Shown here in pieces: positions 21,597 through 28,330 of a stretch of DNA of 28,330 nucleotides. Source of the stretch: a virus; the IMG/VR virus record IMGVR_UViG_3300011113_000536, positions 1-28,330 of that record; one strand, 5' to 3'. Numbering within the stretch: position 1 is the stretch's first letter; every line of letters begins with the position of its first letter. The notes beneath the pieces are model-generated. The model saw only the letters and a program-made list of their open reading frames with translations. It did not search any database and was not told where the DNA came from. The position numbers and the translations under genes are program-made.

Positions 21597-22649
21597 TTAT
21601 TTTTGTGTTTGTTTTGCGAAAGCATTTAACGATAACCAAGTATTGTTTAACCAATCCGGTAAGTTCTTCATTATTGCCCACATCTTATCTTCATAAAAAA
21701 GACGTTGAAATTCTGCACGATTTAATTCCGATACAGGCTGTTCCATGATACCACGTATTTTGCTAGCTGTTTGTGCAGGTATATCTAACAATTTGATATT
21801 CATGAGTTGATAATTTTGTTCAATGATTCTAGAATTATCTAGTATCTTTTGATATGATTTTGATTCTGTTAAAGAGTCTTTGCTTTTTTGAAATAATGCA
21901 TCAACCGTTACCTCTTGTTCATTAGCTAGTTCCGGAACTAATTTTAAAATAGTTTTAGGTCCTATACCATTAACGCCAGGAATGTTATCAGATGCATCTC
22001 CTGTAAATGTACGATAGATAACCATGTTTGCTGGATGAACGCCAAATTCATCTATAACTGCATTTACATCATACATTTTCTTTTTAATAGGAGACCATAC
22101 TTGAATTCGATTATCTACAAGTTGATAAAAATCTCTATCCGTAGAAACTATAGTTATCTTTTTACATTCCGTTTCATACATTTGAGCAATATATGCAATT
22201 GCATCATCTGCTTCAATACCATCCATGGCCATAAATGTAACAGGCAAATTATCTAAATAAGAAACTAATCTGCTGAACTGATGTCGCATTGACTCTTGTT
22301 CATCTTCAATTGAAGAATCGTGATGATCGTGACGTCGCAACTTTGTCTTGTTGGCTCGATTAGCTTTGTAATCTCCATATATCTTTTTGCGACGAGCAGA
22401 TCCACCTCTTCCATCAAATACGATAATTAATCTGCTTGGTTTGAAGTCTCTAACAATTTTACCTATAGAATATAAAAATCCGGTAATGCCACCGATGTGA
22501 TCTCCGTCTTCATTGTATGCAGGTGTTGCTCCGAACGCCCTGATAAATGTATTTAAACCGTCACAAACCATAATATGATCATTTGGGTTTGTTGGAGTTA
22601 AACTACGTTCTCGTTGTAATTCTTTAAAAAGTTTTTGATATTTGTTCAT
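21597..22649 (-). CDS. 5'-3' exonuclease/flap endonuclease (FEN, T4 RNase H-like)
   Basis: 350 residues. The PIN-like core has D30 (MVCDGLN), FDGRGGSARR with D79, KKIYGDYKANR (helical arch), GIEADDAIAY (E146, D148, D149) and STDRDFYQL (D171, D173). The helix-3-turn-helix GDASDNIPGVNGIGPKT (217-233) follows. Together these bind two metals and remove RNA primers or flaps, the job of T4 RNase H. The first 24 residues are an extra basic helix before the domain. The start overlaps the upstream HNH gene by 26 bases and lacks a clear SD, which may reflect insertion of that endonuclege element at the gene's 5' edge. Confidence 0.9.
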   Translation of the reverse strand: MNKYQKLFKELQRERSLTPTNPNDHIMVCDGLNTFIRAFGATPAYNEDGDHIGGITGFLYSIGKIVRDFKPSRLIIVFDGRGGSARRKKIYGDYKANRANKTKLRRHDHHDSSIEDEQESMRHQFSRLVSYLDNLPVTFMAMDGIEADDAIAYIAQMYETECKKITIVSTDRDFYQLVDNRIQVWSPIKKKMYDVNAVIDEFGVHPANMVIYRTFTGDASDNIPGVNGIGPKTILKLVPELANEQEVTVDALFQKSKDSLTESKSYQKILDNSRIIEQNYQLMNIKLLDIPAQTASKIRGIMEQPVSELNRAEFQRLFYEDKMWAIMKNLPDWLNNTWLSLNAFAKQTQK

Positions 22650-23244
22650 TTAGTTTACATTTTGCAAAATGCCAACGTTTCATTACATTATTTCCGCCAG
22701 TTTTATTACATATGGGGCATGTAATTAAATTACGTTTTTTTCCACGTTGTCCATCTGATATTTTCTTTCGATCTTCAATTGATCTTGTAGTGCCTTTCCA
22801 TAATGCACTTAATTTTTGTTTTGTTTTATCTGAATGTTTTATTGGAGTTCTTGTTTTTCTAGTTTTTGCAGCTATTCGCAGTTTTTGTTTATGTTCTTCG
22901 GATAGTTTTTGACCTTTTTGTCGAATACTAGATATTTCACTAAATAACATTCTTACTCGTTCATATTCTCTATTTGAGACTCGATATTCTCGTTTATATT
23001 TAGAATTTGAAATGTTTCTAGACATCATCCAATAAGCATAAATTAACTTCGGTTCATTGGGATATATTTCACAAAGAAGCTTATGTATAATAAAATGTTC
23101 TCGGGCCGTTAATTTAACTAAATTAGTTTTTTCATTGTTTCCACCTAAACACCTAGGAATAACATGATGCTGTTCATAATAGCCTTGCAACTTTCGATTG
23201 CGAGCTCTATCAATTATAGCATCATGTATTCTTTGGTAATTCAT
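22624..23244 (-). CDS. HNH homing endonuclease with NUMOD3-like middle
   Basis: 206 residues. The HNH core is HHVIPRCLGGNNEKTNLVKLTAREHFIIHKLL (about 26-57). The middle has NUMOD3-like short repeats (KLSEEHKQKLRIAAK, HSDKTKQKLSALWKG). The end is a zinc-finger-like ITCPICNKTGG plus RWHFAKCKL. It shares the N-terminus, HNH block and tail with the enzyme at 11019-11486, so the two are paralogues at different sites. It lies between uvsX and the FEN gene with SD GAAGGAT taken from the uvsX 3' end. It is a free-standing homing element rather than an intron, since neighbouring reading frames look complete. Confidence 0.88.
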   Translation of the reverse strand: MNYQRIHDAIIDRARNRKLQGYYEQHHVIPRCLGGNNEKTNLVKLTAREHFIIHKLLCEIYPNEPKLIYAYWMMSRNISNSKYKREYRVSNREYERVRMLFSEISSIRQKGQKLSEEHKQKLRIAAKTRKTRTPIKHSDKTKQKLSALWKGTTRSIEDRKKISDGQRGKKRNLITCPICNKTGGNNVMKRWHFAKCKLNEQISKTF

Positions 23245-23250
23245 AACTTG

Positions 23251-24414
23251 TTATCCTTCTTCATCATAAACTTCGTCAGTGATTATTACATCATCAATTC
23301 CTCCGTCAATACCTGCTTGGTATTTGAAAATATAAGCATCGCAGATTCTTTGATATAACCGTTCTTTTACTTCTGGTAATGCAATTACCTTATCAATAAA
23401 ATTCTTTGATTGAAATTTGATTTCGCCAAATGATTCACCTGTTTCGATATCAACATCTTCCAATGTATAATGTGCTCCAGATTGTTTAACTAAATCAAAT
23501 TTCTTCATTGTTTCTAACCAACCGCCATAATTGTCAATTCCACTATCATAATAGATTTCGTAATTAACTTTGCGGTGCGGCGGACCCATTCGGTTCTTAA
23601 CAACTTGTACTTCAGTTTTACTTCCTACAACTTGTTCAACACCATTAATTTTAGCTTTGATCATACCTGTATTTTTCAAACGAAGTCTAACCGATGCATG
23701 GAATGGTATTGCCTTACCACCTGCAGTTGTCCATTGGTCACCAAATGATACTCCCATTTTGGTACGTAACTGATTGGTAAATATGAGACAAATTCTTTCT
23801 CTAGCAATCCAATTGGTAACTTTACGCATTGCTTTTGATAAAATGATTGATTTTGATGTTGCATAACCATCTTTGTCATATTCGGCAGACATTTCAATTT
23901 TAGTTGACGCACCCATTATTGAATCTACAATGATTGTAACTAAACGATCTTTGTCAGACTTTCGGACTTGTTCAACTATAGTTTCAATTGTTTCGAATAT
24001 TTCTTCAACCGTTTCTAATGGAACATATAACATGGTTTTTAAATCAACCCCAATTGCTGTTAAGAATTCACTACTAGTTGCAGCTTCGGTATCAATATAA
24101 ACAGCTAAACCACCTTTCTTTTGCGTTTCTGCTAAGGTATGCGATGCTAATAAAGATTTACCTGATGCTTCTAATCCAGTTATCTCAGTTATTCTTCCTA
24201 CCGGAAAACCTCCGTGTGGCCTATTAGATATTGCTAAATCTAATGAATCACAACCAGATGAAATCCATTCTTTTACATTGCTAGGAGAATCATCATCGCC
24301 GGCTAAAAAGAAAGCAGTTTTTAGCGATTGCCCTTTGAATTGTTTGTTGATTGATTCCGCAAGGGTGTTTGCTAAGCTGTCCTCGATTTCCAGTTTACTT
24401 TTACTTTTTGCCAT
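23251..24414 (-). CDS. uvsX: UvsX/RecA-like recombinase
   Basis: 387 residues, the size of T4 UvsX (391). Walker A is GLEASGKS (80-87), with YIDTEAA as the catalytic Glu region, TIIVDSIMGA as Walker B, and LIFTNQLRTKMG as the L2-adjacent motif. WTTAGGKAIPFHASVRLRL is typical of the RecA/UvsX core. It makes presynaptic filaments for recombination-dependent replication, probably with gp32. The acidic C-terminus (DEVYDEEG) is as in other members. The SD AAGGAG is strong. It follows gp32 by 13 bases. Confidence 0.95.
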   Translation of the reverse strand: MAKSKSKLEIEDSLANTLAESINKQFKGQSLKTAFFLAGDDDSPSNVKEWISSGCDSLDLAISNRPHGGFPVGRITEITGLEASGKSLLASHTLAETQKKGGLAVYIDTEAATSSEFLTAIGVDLKTMLYVPLETVEEIFETIETIVEQVRKSDKDRLVTIIVDSIMGASTKIEMSAEYDKDGYATSKSIILSKAMRKVTNWIARERICLIFTNQLRTKMGVSFGDQWTTAGGKAIPFHASVRLRLKNTGMIKAKINGVEQVVGSKTEVQVVKNRMGPPHRKVNYEIYYDSGIDNYGGWLETMKKFDLVKQSGAHYTLEDVDIETGESFGEIKFQSKNFIDKVIALPEVKERLYQRICDAYIFKYQAGIDGGIDDVIITDEVYDEEG

Positions 24415-24427
24415 TTATAACTCCTTC

Positions 24428-25204
24428 TTAAGAATTGAATAGATCATCAAATGCAGATGCTACATCCGTTTGTTTAGTTGCTGCTGGTTTAGCTGCTTTT
24501 GCTGGAGCTGGTGCCGTTGTTTCTTCTTCTTCCGATTCTTCAACATCTGAATCTGCATTTTCTGGATTCATCCACTCTGCCAATGCTTTTTCTAATTCGT
24601 CATAAGTTGGCTCTGGAAATAAATCGGTAATTTGCGGTTGATTCATAATTTTTTGAGCAATTTCTTTGTCTTCTGTTGCTGCCTGTGTATTTGGCTTAAC
24701 ACGAATTGCTGTCTTAGGATATGCTCCGCCTTCTGCTGGTGTAAATTCTACATCAATGTCGCGACCATTCATTAGGTCCGTAATGTCACCATAATCTGGA
24801 TCTGAAATGATGCTTAACAATTCTGTATAAATTGTTTTTCCGAATCCCCAAAACTTAACTCCTTCAGATTCTTTACCACGAATGATAATTGGAACATAGG
24901 TTCTCATTTTAGGTTCAATTTTACGACCCATTAGCCATTCGTCTTTGTCACCAGTCTTTTTAAGTTTTTCTGCAAATTCTACAATTGGATCTGCATTACC
25001 AAATGTAATTGGCGACAACATGGATTTCTTACCAATGTCATAATGAAAATACAATTCTAGAAATGGATTGTCTTTGCGGTGGACGTACGGAACGATTCGG
25101 ATTCTCGTTTTGCCTGCTTCAGGCTTCCACAAATTTTGTTTTTTGTCATCAGCTTTGTTTAACTGATTAAGTTTCGCTTTGATAGCGTCAAGGTTAAGTG
25201 CCAT
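24428..25204 (-). CDS. 32: ssDNA-binding protein (gp32-like), without zinc cysteines
   Basis: 258 residues. The N-terminus (ALNLDAIKAKLNQL) is the cooperativity helix. The core holds FLELYFHYDIGKK, TYVPIIIRGKE, VKFWGFGKTIY and DPDYGDITDL, typical of gp32 of T4-like phages. A low-complexity Ala/Glu/Pro linker (SDVEESEEEETTAPAPAKA) leads to an acidic tip, SAFDDLFNS. No Cys is present: positions that hold the zinc ligands in T4 and cyanophage gp32 are S64, D72 and V75 here; H54 remains. It coats ssDNA and organises UvsX, helicase and polymerase. It has its own promoter, 44-base leader and the strong SD AAGGAG. Confidence 0.92.
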   Translation of the reverse strand: MALNLDAIKAKLNQLNKADDKKQNLWKPEAGKTRIRIVPYVHRKDNPFLELYFHYDIGKKSMLSPITFGNADPIVEFAEKLKKTGDKDEWLMGRKIEPKMRTYVPIIIRGKESEGVKFWGFGKTIYTELLSIISDPDYGDITDLMNGRDIDVEFTPAEGGAYPKTAIRVKPNTQAATEDKEIAQKIMNQPQITDLFPEPTYDELEKALAEWMNPENADSDVEESEEEETTAPAPAKAAKPAATKQTDVASAFDDLFNS

Positions 25205-25254
25205 AAGTACTCCTTAATTAATAAATAGTTAATAAAATATAAAAATATAATTAC

Positions 25255-25282
25255 AATATAAGTAATTAATTCGTTAATTCAA
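25255..25282 (-). promoter_or_regulatory. Sigma70-like promoter for gp32
   Basis: On the minus strand TTGAAT (25277-25282), 16 bp, TATATT (25255-25260). The predicted +1 near 25248 leaves a 44-base AT-rich leader ending in the SD AAGGAG. In the 113-base gap (25205-25317) I see no hairpin or pseudoknot that I could defend, although T4 gp32 mRNA is autoregulated. Confidence 0.6.
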
Positions 25283-25317
25283 AGTTATTTGTTAAATTTC
25301 TTTTACATATATAAATA

Positions 25318-25707
25318 TCATTTCCATGTAATTTTCTTGAAGAAAATAAGTGGAATTATTCGATATCCTGCTTCATCAGTTAAGATAAAAGAATTTTCAT
25401 ACATCGTCCAATCCAATTGGTAAGTTTTATCTAACACGCCGTTGTTTACTACGCGAATTATCTCATTCAACGCATTTACAGTATACAATGTGTTTGTTTC
25501 TTTTTTTCGATGTATGCTTATTGTATTTTGTCCTCTTTGTGTTCCTGCATCAGCATTGTATGTACAATATAAATTGTCTGAAGCTTCTGCATTTGAAAAT
25601 ACAAAGATTCGTCGTTCTGGTATCGTGTAGCTTTGTTGTATGTATTCAGTTACTATGTTTAAATCTGATCTATGTGCAAATGTGCAAAGTAGTTGCGTCT
25701 TTACCAT
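25318..25707 (-). CDS. Conserved T4-like phage protein of unknown function, 129 aa
   Basis: The pattern LLCTFAHRSDLNIVTEYI, then RIFVFSN and the strongly conserved ISIHRKKETNTLYTVNALNEII is one I associate with a family found near gp32 in marine T4-like phages. It has no known function. A basic strand-turn (HRKKETNT) is followed by a helix. No catalytic motif is clear. The ATG overlaps the upstream gene's last codons by seven bases, with GAGGAAAA as SD. Its position immediately before gp32 suggests an early replication or regulatory role, which is inference. Confidence 0.7.
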   Translation of the reverse strand: MVKTQLLCTFAHRSDLNIVTEYIQQSYTIPERRIFVFSNAEASDNLYCTYNADAGTQRGQNTISIHRKKETNTLYTVNALNEIIRVVNNGVLDKTYQLDWTMYENSFILTDEAGYRIIPLIFFKKITWK

Positions 25708-26945
25708 TCATTTTCCTCATTTATTTCTACATCACTTAAATCTACTTTATCCGCACCAATTGCTTTTTCGATTATTCTAATTTTTCCTGCATCGATTACA
25801 ACATAACGAAAATCTCTAGTAACTCGTATTCTATCTTTTCTAAATACAATAAATTCTAAACCTTCTGATACTATTGAATCTACAGCTTCTTGTAAATCAG
25901 TATCTAATGCATCCGGATTTCTAACATATTTTAATCGTCGCAATTCTGCATTAATATATGTAATATCTTGGCTACCGTCATCAATTGGTCGTATTACTAT
26001 AGACCCATCCGGTGTTTTTGTTAGCGGTTCAATTGATAATTCTATAGGAGTTGCATTCGGCCCGCGTAAAATAACGTTTGTGTATCCTTGAATATCAGAA
26101 TTTAATGCATTAGCTTCTCGATAAAATTGCATCAAATAACCTTTATCTTTCATGTTTAAATTACCAGCTAAAATAAATGATCGTCGTTCATCTAAATAAG
26201 CAACAGCTTCTAACAATGGTTGATCGAAATATTTACGAAAATCAAATTTAGGATTTTCCATAGTACCACGTAATTGATCTATGCGTTTCAAAGTGGTTAC
26301 AATTTCGTCCCAAAATTTAAATCTAGTAACACTACCTTTGGTTCCTAAACGAATTGATTTTGCATTTCCTTTTCCGCCCGTATAATCTTTAATTTCATAA
26401 GATTGCCCATTAGCGGTCATATCAAATGTTGAACCCCCTCCATTGATTTGTGCGCCATCAATTAATGTTGCTAATAAGATTTCACCTTTACCTAATCCTT
26501 TTGGTTCTATTTTAAATAAATCATAGGCTAATCCGGTGCGGAAGTTAATTTGATTTAATCCATTTTCTGTAACACCTTGTTGTGAATATAACATGTTTGC
26601 AAATTCATTGCATTGTTCTTGTTGCATATTATTTAATAATTGCAGTGTCGAATCATCAGCTTCGGTTGGAAGTAAATTTAAAAATGTTCTAAATTGTTCA
26701 ACTTTACCAGATTCTGTAATAGCATTAATTAGTAATTGATTTTCTATAGAATCGAATTTTATCGATTCTGTAATAACCTGTTTAACATGTCCACGTGCTC
26801 GCTCTACTATCATACGAGCTTCTTCAGACGAAACTTTTGCAATTTCTAGTAGAACATCATATAAAACTTCGTAGTCTTTTGGAGTTGTTGGATAACCTTT
26901 TGGAAGTCTATAACACCATTCTGTTAAAATTAAATCTATGTTCAT
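25701..26945 (-). CDS. PD-(D/E)XK-like hypothetical protein, 414 aa
   Basis: Not a family I can name. The middle has GKGEILLATLI (E155), FDMTANG (D175) and SYEIKDYTG (E184, K186), which together resemble the E...D...EXK core of restriction-endonuclease-fold nucleases. The N-terminal 140 residues are helical and Gln-rich (NNMQQEQCNEFANML), and the C-terminal region is a series of charged strands (EFIVFRKDRIRVTRDF). Nuclease activity is inferred from the motif only. It starts six bases after the polA-like stop, without a clear SD, so translation may be coupled. Confidence 0.6.
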   Translation of the reverse strand: MNIDLILTEWCYRLPKGYPTTPKDYEVLYDVLLEIAKVSSEEARMIVERARGHVKQVITESIKFDSIENQLLINAITESGKVEQFRTFLNLLPTEADDSTLQLLNNMQQEQCNEFANMLYSQQGVTENGLNQINFRTGLAYDLFKIEPKGLGKGEILLATLIDGAQINGGGSTFDMTANGQSYEIKDYTGGKGNAKSIRLGTKGSVTRFKFWDEIVTTLKRIDQLRGTMENPKFDFRKYFDQPLLEAVAYLDERRSFILAGNLNMKDKGYLMQFYREANALNSDIQGYTNVILRGPNATPIELSIEPLTKTPDGSIVIRPIDDGSQDITYINAELRRLKYVRNPDALDTDLQEAVDSIVSEGLEFIVFRKDRIRVTRDFRYVVIDAGKIRIIEKAIGADKVDLSDVEINEENEW

Positions 26946-26951
26946 GTTTAT

Positions 26952-28283
26952 TTATTTACTTATTACGGATATAGTTTTCAATTTATCATAAATATTGCCA
27001 ACTTTTGTTTTAACGGGGAAATTCCCTTGTTCTAACACGTTTTTAATTTGTAGCAACAATATTTTTGCTTCTGTGTATTCAATATCAAATAATACTGAAT
27101 CATATGTATAAAGTATCATTCGGCTTTGATATGCTTTTAATAGGTCTTGCACTTGCCGCAATTTTTGAACGGATACTTCTGTTTCAACAGCTTGTAAATA
27201 ATAATTAAACAATTTATTTGCTGTCATTGATTGCAATGTATCCGCATTCAATCTACGTTTTAATATGGGCGTTTCTATATATCGTTTAGATTTCCATTTG
27301 GCCCATAACTCATATATGAATGCATTGACTCTTTCAAAGAAAGGTATTGACAAAAATTCTCGATCAATACCACCATAAAGCAAACGAAATGTTATTGCTT
27401 TGCTTTCTTCTCGTTGCGTATCAGATAATTCTGCAACATCAAAATAAAATCGACCTAAGTAATCATGTATTGAAGATGCAGGTAATTCATAACCAACTAA
27501 TCGAGCAATCAATCTAACGTGATATGAATCAAAATCCATTTCAACGAGTGCACCTTGATCAAATCGACTACAAAATGCAGCCCTAGTACCATCTTCTTTA
27601 TTCATAGCTGCAAAATTAAATCCGCGGAATGCATTAGAGGGTCGACCCGTTGTAGTATGATAATTGTATTGGGAATATACTCGTCCGTTATGTATCAAAT
27701 CTGGCATTCTGAATTCTTCTGTAACTGCTAATCCTGCAGATTCTATTTGTGCAAACGTTTCTGGATATGTGTTATTGAATTGAACGTATGAATCTGATCG
27801 TTCTGCATTTATGCACATTGGCCAAGCATAGTGACGTATCTTTTGACACATTGCTAAATGTTGTTGTAATGGTATGATTGCATTTACTTGTGGCATTGCG
27901 GAGTGCCTTCTCCAATAAAACTGATGTGCAACGGTTGGATAATGAGATTCGTCATATGCTTCGCCGTACGTATACCACCACAATGTTTTTACATCCCATA
28001 CAGCCCCATTTCCTCCCGTTTGTAACCATTGCTTCTTGTCATGAACAAAGATATTCTCTAATGCTAAGAACTCCGGGACATGTTCTGAAAAGCCCCTTAT
28101 CTGTTCAGTATGTCGTATTGGTATTATTCTTTCTACATCATCTTCCGTATAAATGTATATAGCACATAACGGATTATGCGTAACATGATACGTAGGGCTA
28201 GAAAATATCGGCACAAGCAAAGCACGTTTATTACGTACGGCTTGTAACGTACTTATTACATCTTCTACGGAATCCACTATCAT
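26952..28283 (-). CDS. Divergent family A DNA polymerase (PolA-like)
   Basis: 443 residues. The polymerase domain is clear: TTTGRPSN (210-217, Arg of the thumb-palm junction), motif A VEMDFDSYHVRLIA (D250), motif B RxxxKxxxFxxxYG (R291, K295, F299, Y303, G304), and motif C YTYDSVLFD with D395. Motif C is YDS instead of HDE, but the catalytic Asp stays. The N-terminal 200 residues resemble an inactivated 3'-5' exonuclease fold: NPLCAIYIYT and FVHDKKQWL align with exonuclease strands, but the DxE metal ligands are missing. The phage also has a family B replicase, so a repair or lesion-bypass role is likely. The promoter start falls beside the ATG. Confidence 0.82.
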   Translation of the reverse strand: MIVDSVEDVISTLQAVRNKRALLVPIFSSPTYHVTHNPLCAIYIYTEDDVERIIPIRHTEQIRGFSEHVPEFLALENIFVHDKKQWLQTGGNGAVWDVKTLWWYTYGEAYDESHYPTVAHQFYWRRHSAMPQVNAIIPLQQHLAMCQKIRHYAWPMCINAERSDSYVQFNNTYPETFAQIESAGLAVTEEFRMPDLIHNGRVYSQYNYHTTTGRPSNAFRGFNFAAMNKEDGTRAAFCSRFDQGALVEMDFDSYHVRLIARLVGYELPASSIHDYLGRFYFDVAELSDTQREESKAITFRLLYGGIDREFLSIPFFERVNAFIYELWAKWKSKRYIETPILKRRLNADTLQSMTANKLFNYYLQAVETEVSVQKLRQVQDLLKAYQSRMILYTYDSVLFDIEYTEAKILLLQIKNVLEQGNFPVKTKVGNIYDKLKTISVISK

Positions 28284-28290
28284 TAATGGT

Positions 28291-28318
28291 AATATAAGAA
28301 ATTTTTTGCTTAATTCAA
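28291..28318 (-). promoter_or_regulatory. Sigma70-like promoter next to the ATG of the polA-like gene
   Basis: On the minus strand TTGAAT (28313-28318), 16 bp, TATATT (28291-28296). The predicted +1 near 28284 is one base before ATG at 28283. No SD precedes the start. Confidence 0.6.
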
Positions 28319-28330
28319 ACCGTTGATATC

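Noticed and set aside
25205-25317. Translational operator or pseudoknot in the gp32 leader, as in T4
   Set aside because: The leader is AT-rich with no convincing stem; only the promoter and SD could be supported by eye.
1179-28162. Open frames on the plus strand (for example 2689-2967, 6606-6896, 27878-28162)
   Set aside because: Each lies antisense to a gene with recognisable domains or good context, has no SD or family signature, and has low-complexity composition expected of a shadow frame.
1-28330. Plus-strand TATAAATA motifs resembling T4 late promoters (for example near 44, 8467, 11612, 18227, 20193, 25308)
   Set aside because: They read away from the genes, and no plus-strand gene follows any of them. 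At 43-71 and 8466-8494 the same bases form the TATATT -10 box of a minus-strand promoter; at the other sites chance in AT-rich DNA is enough.
1-28330. tRNA genes, CRISPR arrays, insertion sequences, attachment sites
   Set aside because: No cloverleaf, regularly spaced repeats, transposase or flanking direct repeats were seen; intergenic gaps are nearly all under 120 bases.

Overview
The window is a gene-dense, AT-rich stretch of a T4-related myovirus genome (Pantevenvirales-like). No plus-strand gene is convincing: every gene reads leftward on the minus strand, with small overlaps and little intergenic DNA. The diagnostic set is a T4-type replisome: family B DNA polymerase (gp43), sliding clamp (gp45), clamp-loader large and small subunits (gp44, gp62), DnaB-like helicase (gp41), RecA/UvsX, ssDNA-binding protein (gp32) and a FEN/RNase H-like 5' nuclease. 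The order 45-44-62 and the cluster 32-uvsX-41 recall T4 and marine T4-like phages. The host cannot be named. Shine-Dalgarno (SD) sites before many genes and sigma70-like promoters (TTGRAW, 16-17 bp, TATAWT) suggest a bacterium with ordinary sigma70-type signals.

Layout in the direction of transcription, from 28330 down to 1. (1) 28.3-25.3 kb: a divergent family A DNA polymerase, a PD-(D/E)XK-like protein and a small T4-like conserved protein. (2) 25.2-20.2 kb: gp32, UvsX, an HNH homing endonuclease, FEN nuclease and replicative helicase. (3) 20.1-16.2 kb: class II (B12-dependent) ribonucleotide reductase, a GIY-YIG homing endonuclease behind a hairpin that buries its SD, a Cys-rich DUF5522-like protein, a ParB/sulfiredoxin-like protein and an SGNH hydrolase. 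The last two carry N-terminal tags resembling T4 capsid-targeting peptides. (4) 16.2-11.6 kb: FolE, QueD and QueE for 7-deazaguanine synthesis, mixed with small conserved proteins (one with an SSB-type acidic tail), thioredoxin, GroES, a membrane protein and hypoxanthine phosphoribosyltransferase. (5) 11.6-8.0 kb: a small ORF plus HNH endonuclease, DNA polymerase gp43, a small acidic-repeat protein and a strong terminator. (6) 7.9-0 kb: a new transcription unit with an unknown protein, a PTPS-fold protein, a GT-B glycosyltransferase, a DpdA/TGT-like DNA transglycosylase, clamp, dUTPase, clamp loader, a MazG-like protein, a RecB/Cas4-like Fe-S nuclease and a SLOG protein.

The genes fit one programme: make nucleotides (RNR, dUTPase, HPRT, thioredoxin), copy DNA, and probably replace guanine in the phage DNA with a 7-deazaguanine (FolE, QueD and QueE make the base; the DpdA-like enzyme inserts it). 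No QueC, QueF or amidotransferase is visible here, so the final base cannot be read from this window. The glycosyltransferase and second PTPS-fold protein beside dpdA raise the possibility of further decoration. Other points worth a second look are the co-occurrence of family A and family B polymerases, four promoters whose predicted start site falls on or within a base or two of the ATG (candidate leaderless mRNAs), a gp32 without its zinc cysteines, and the tagged putative internal head proteins.
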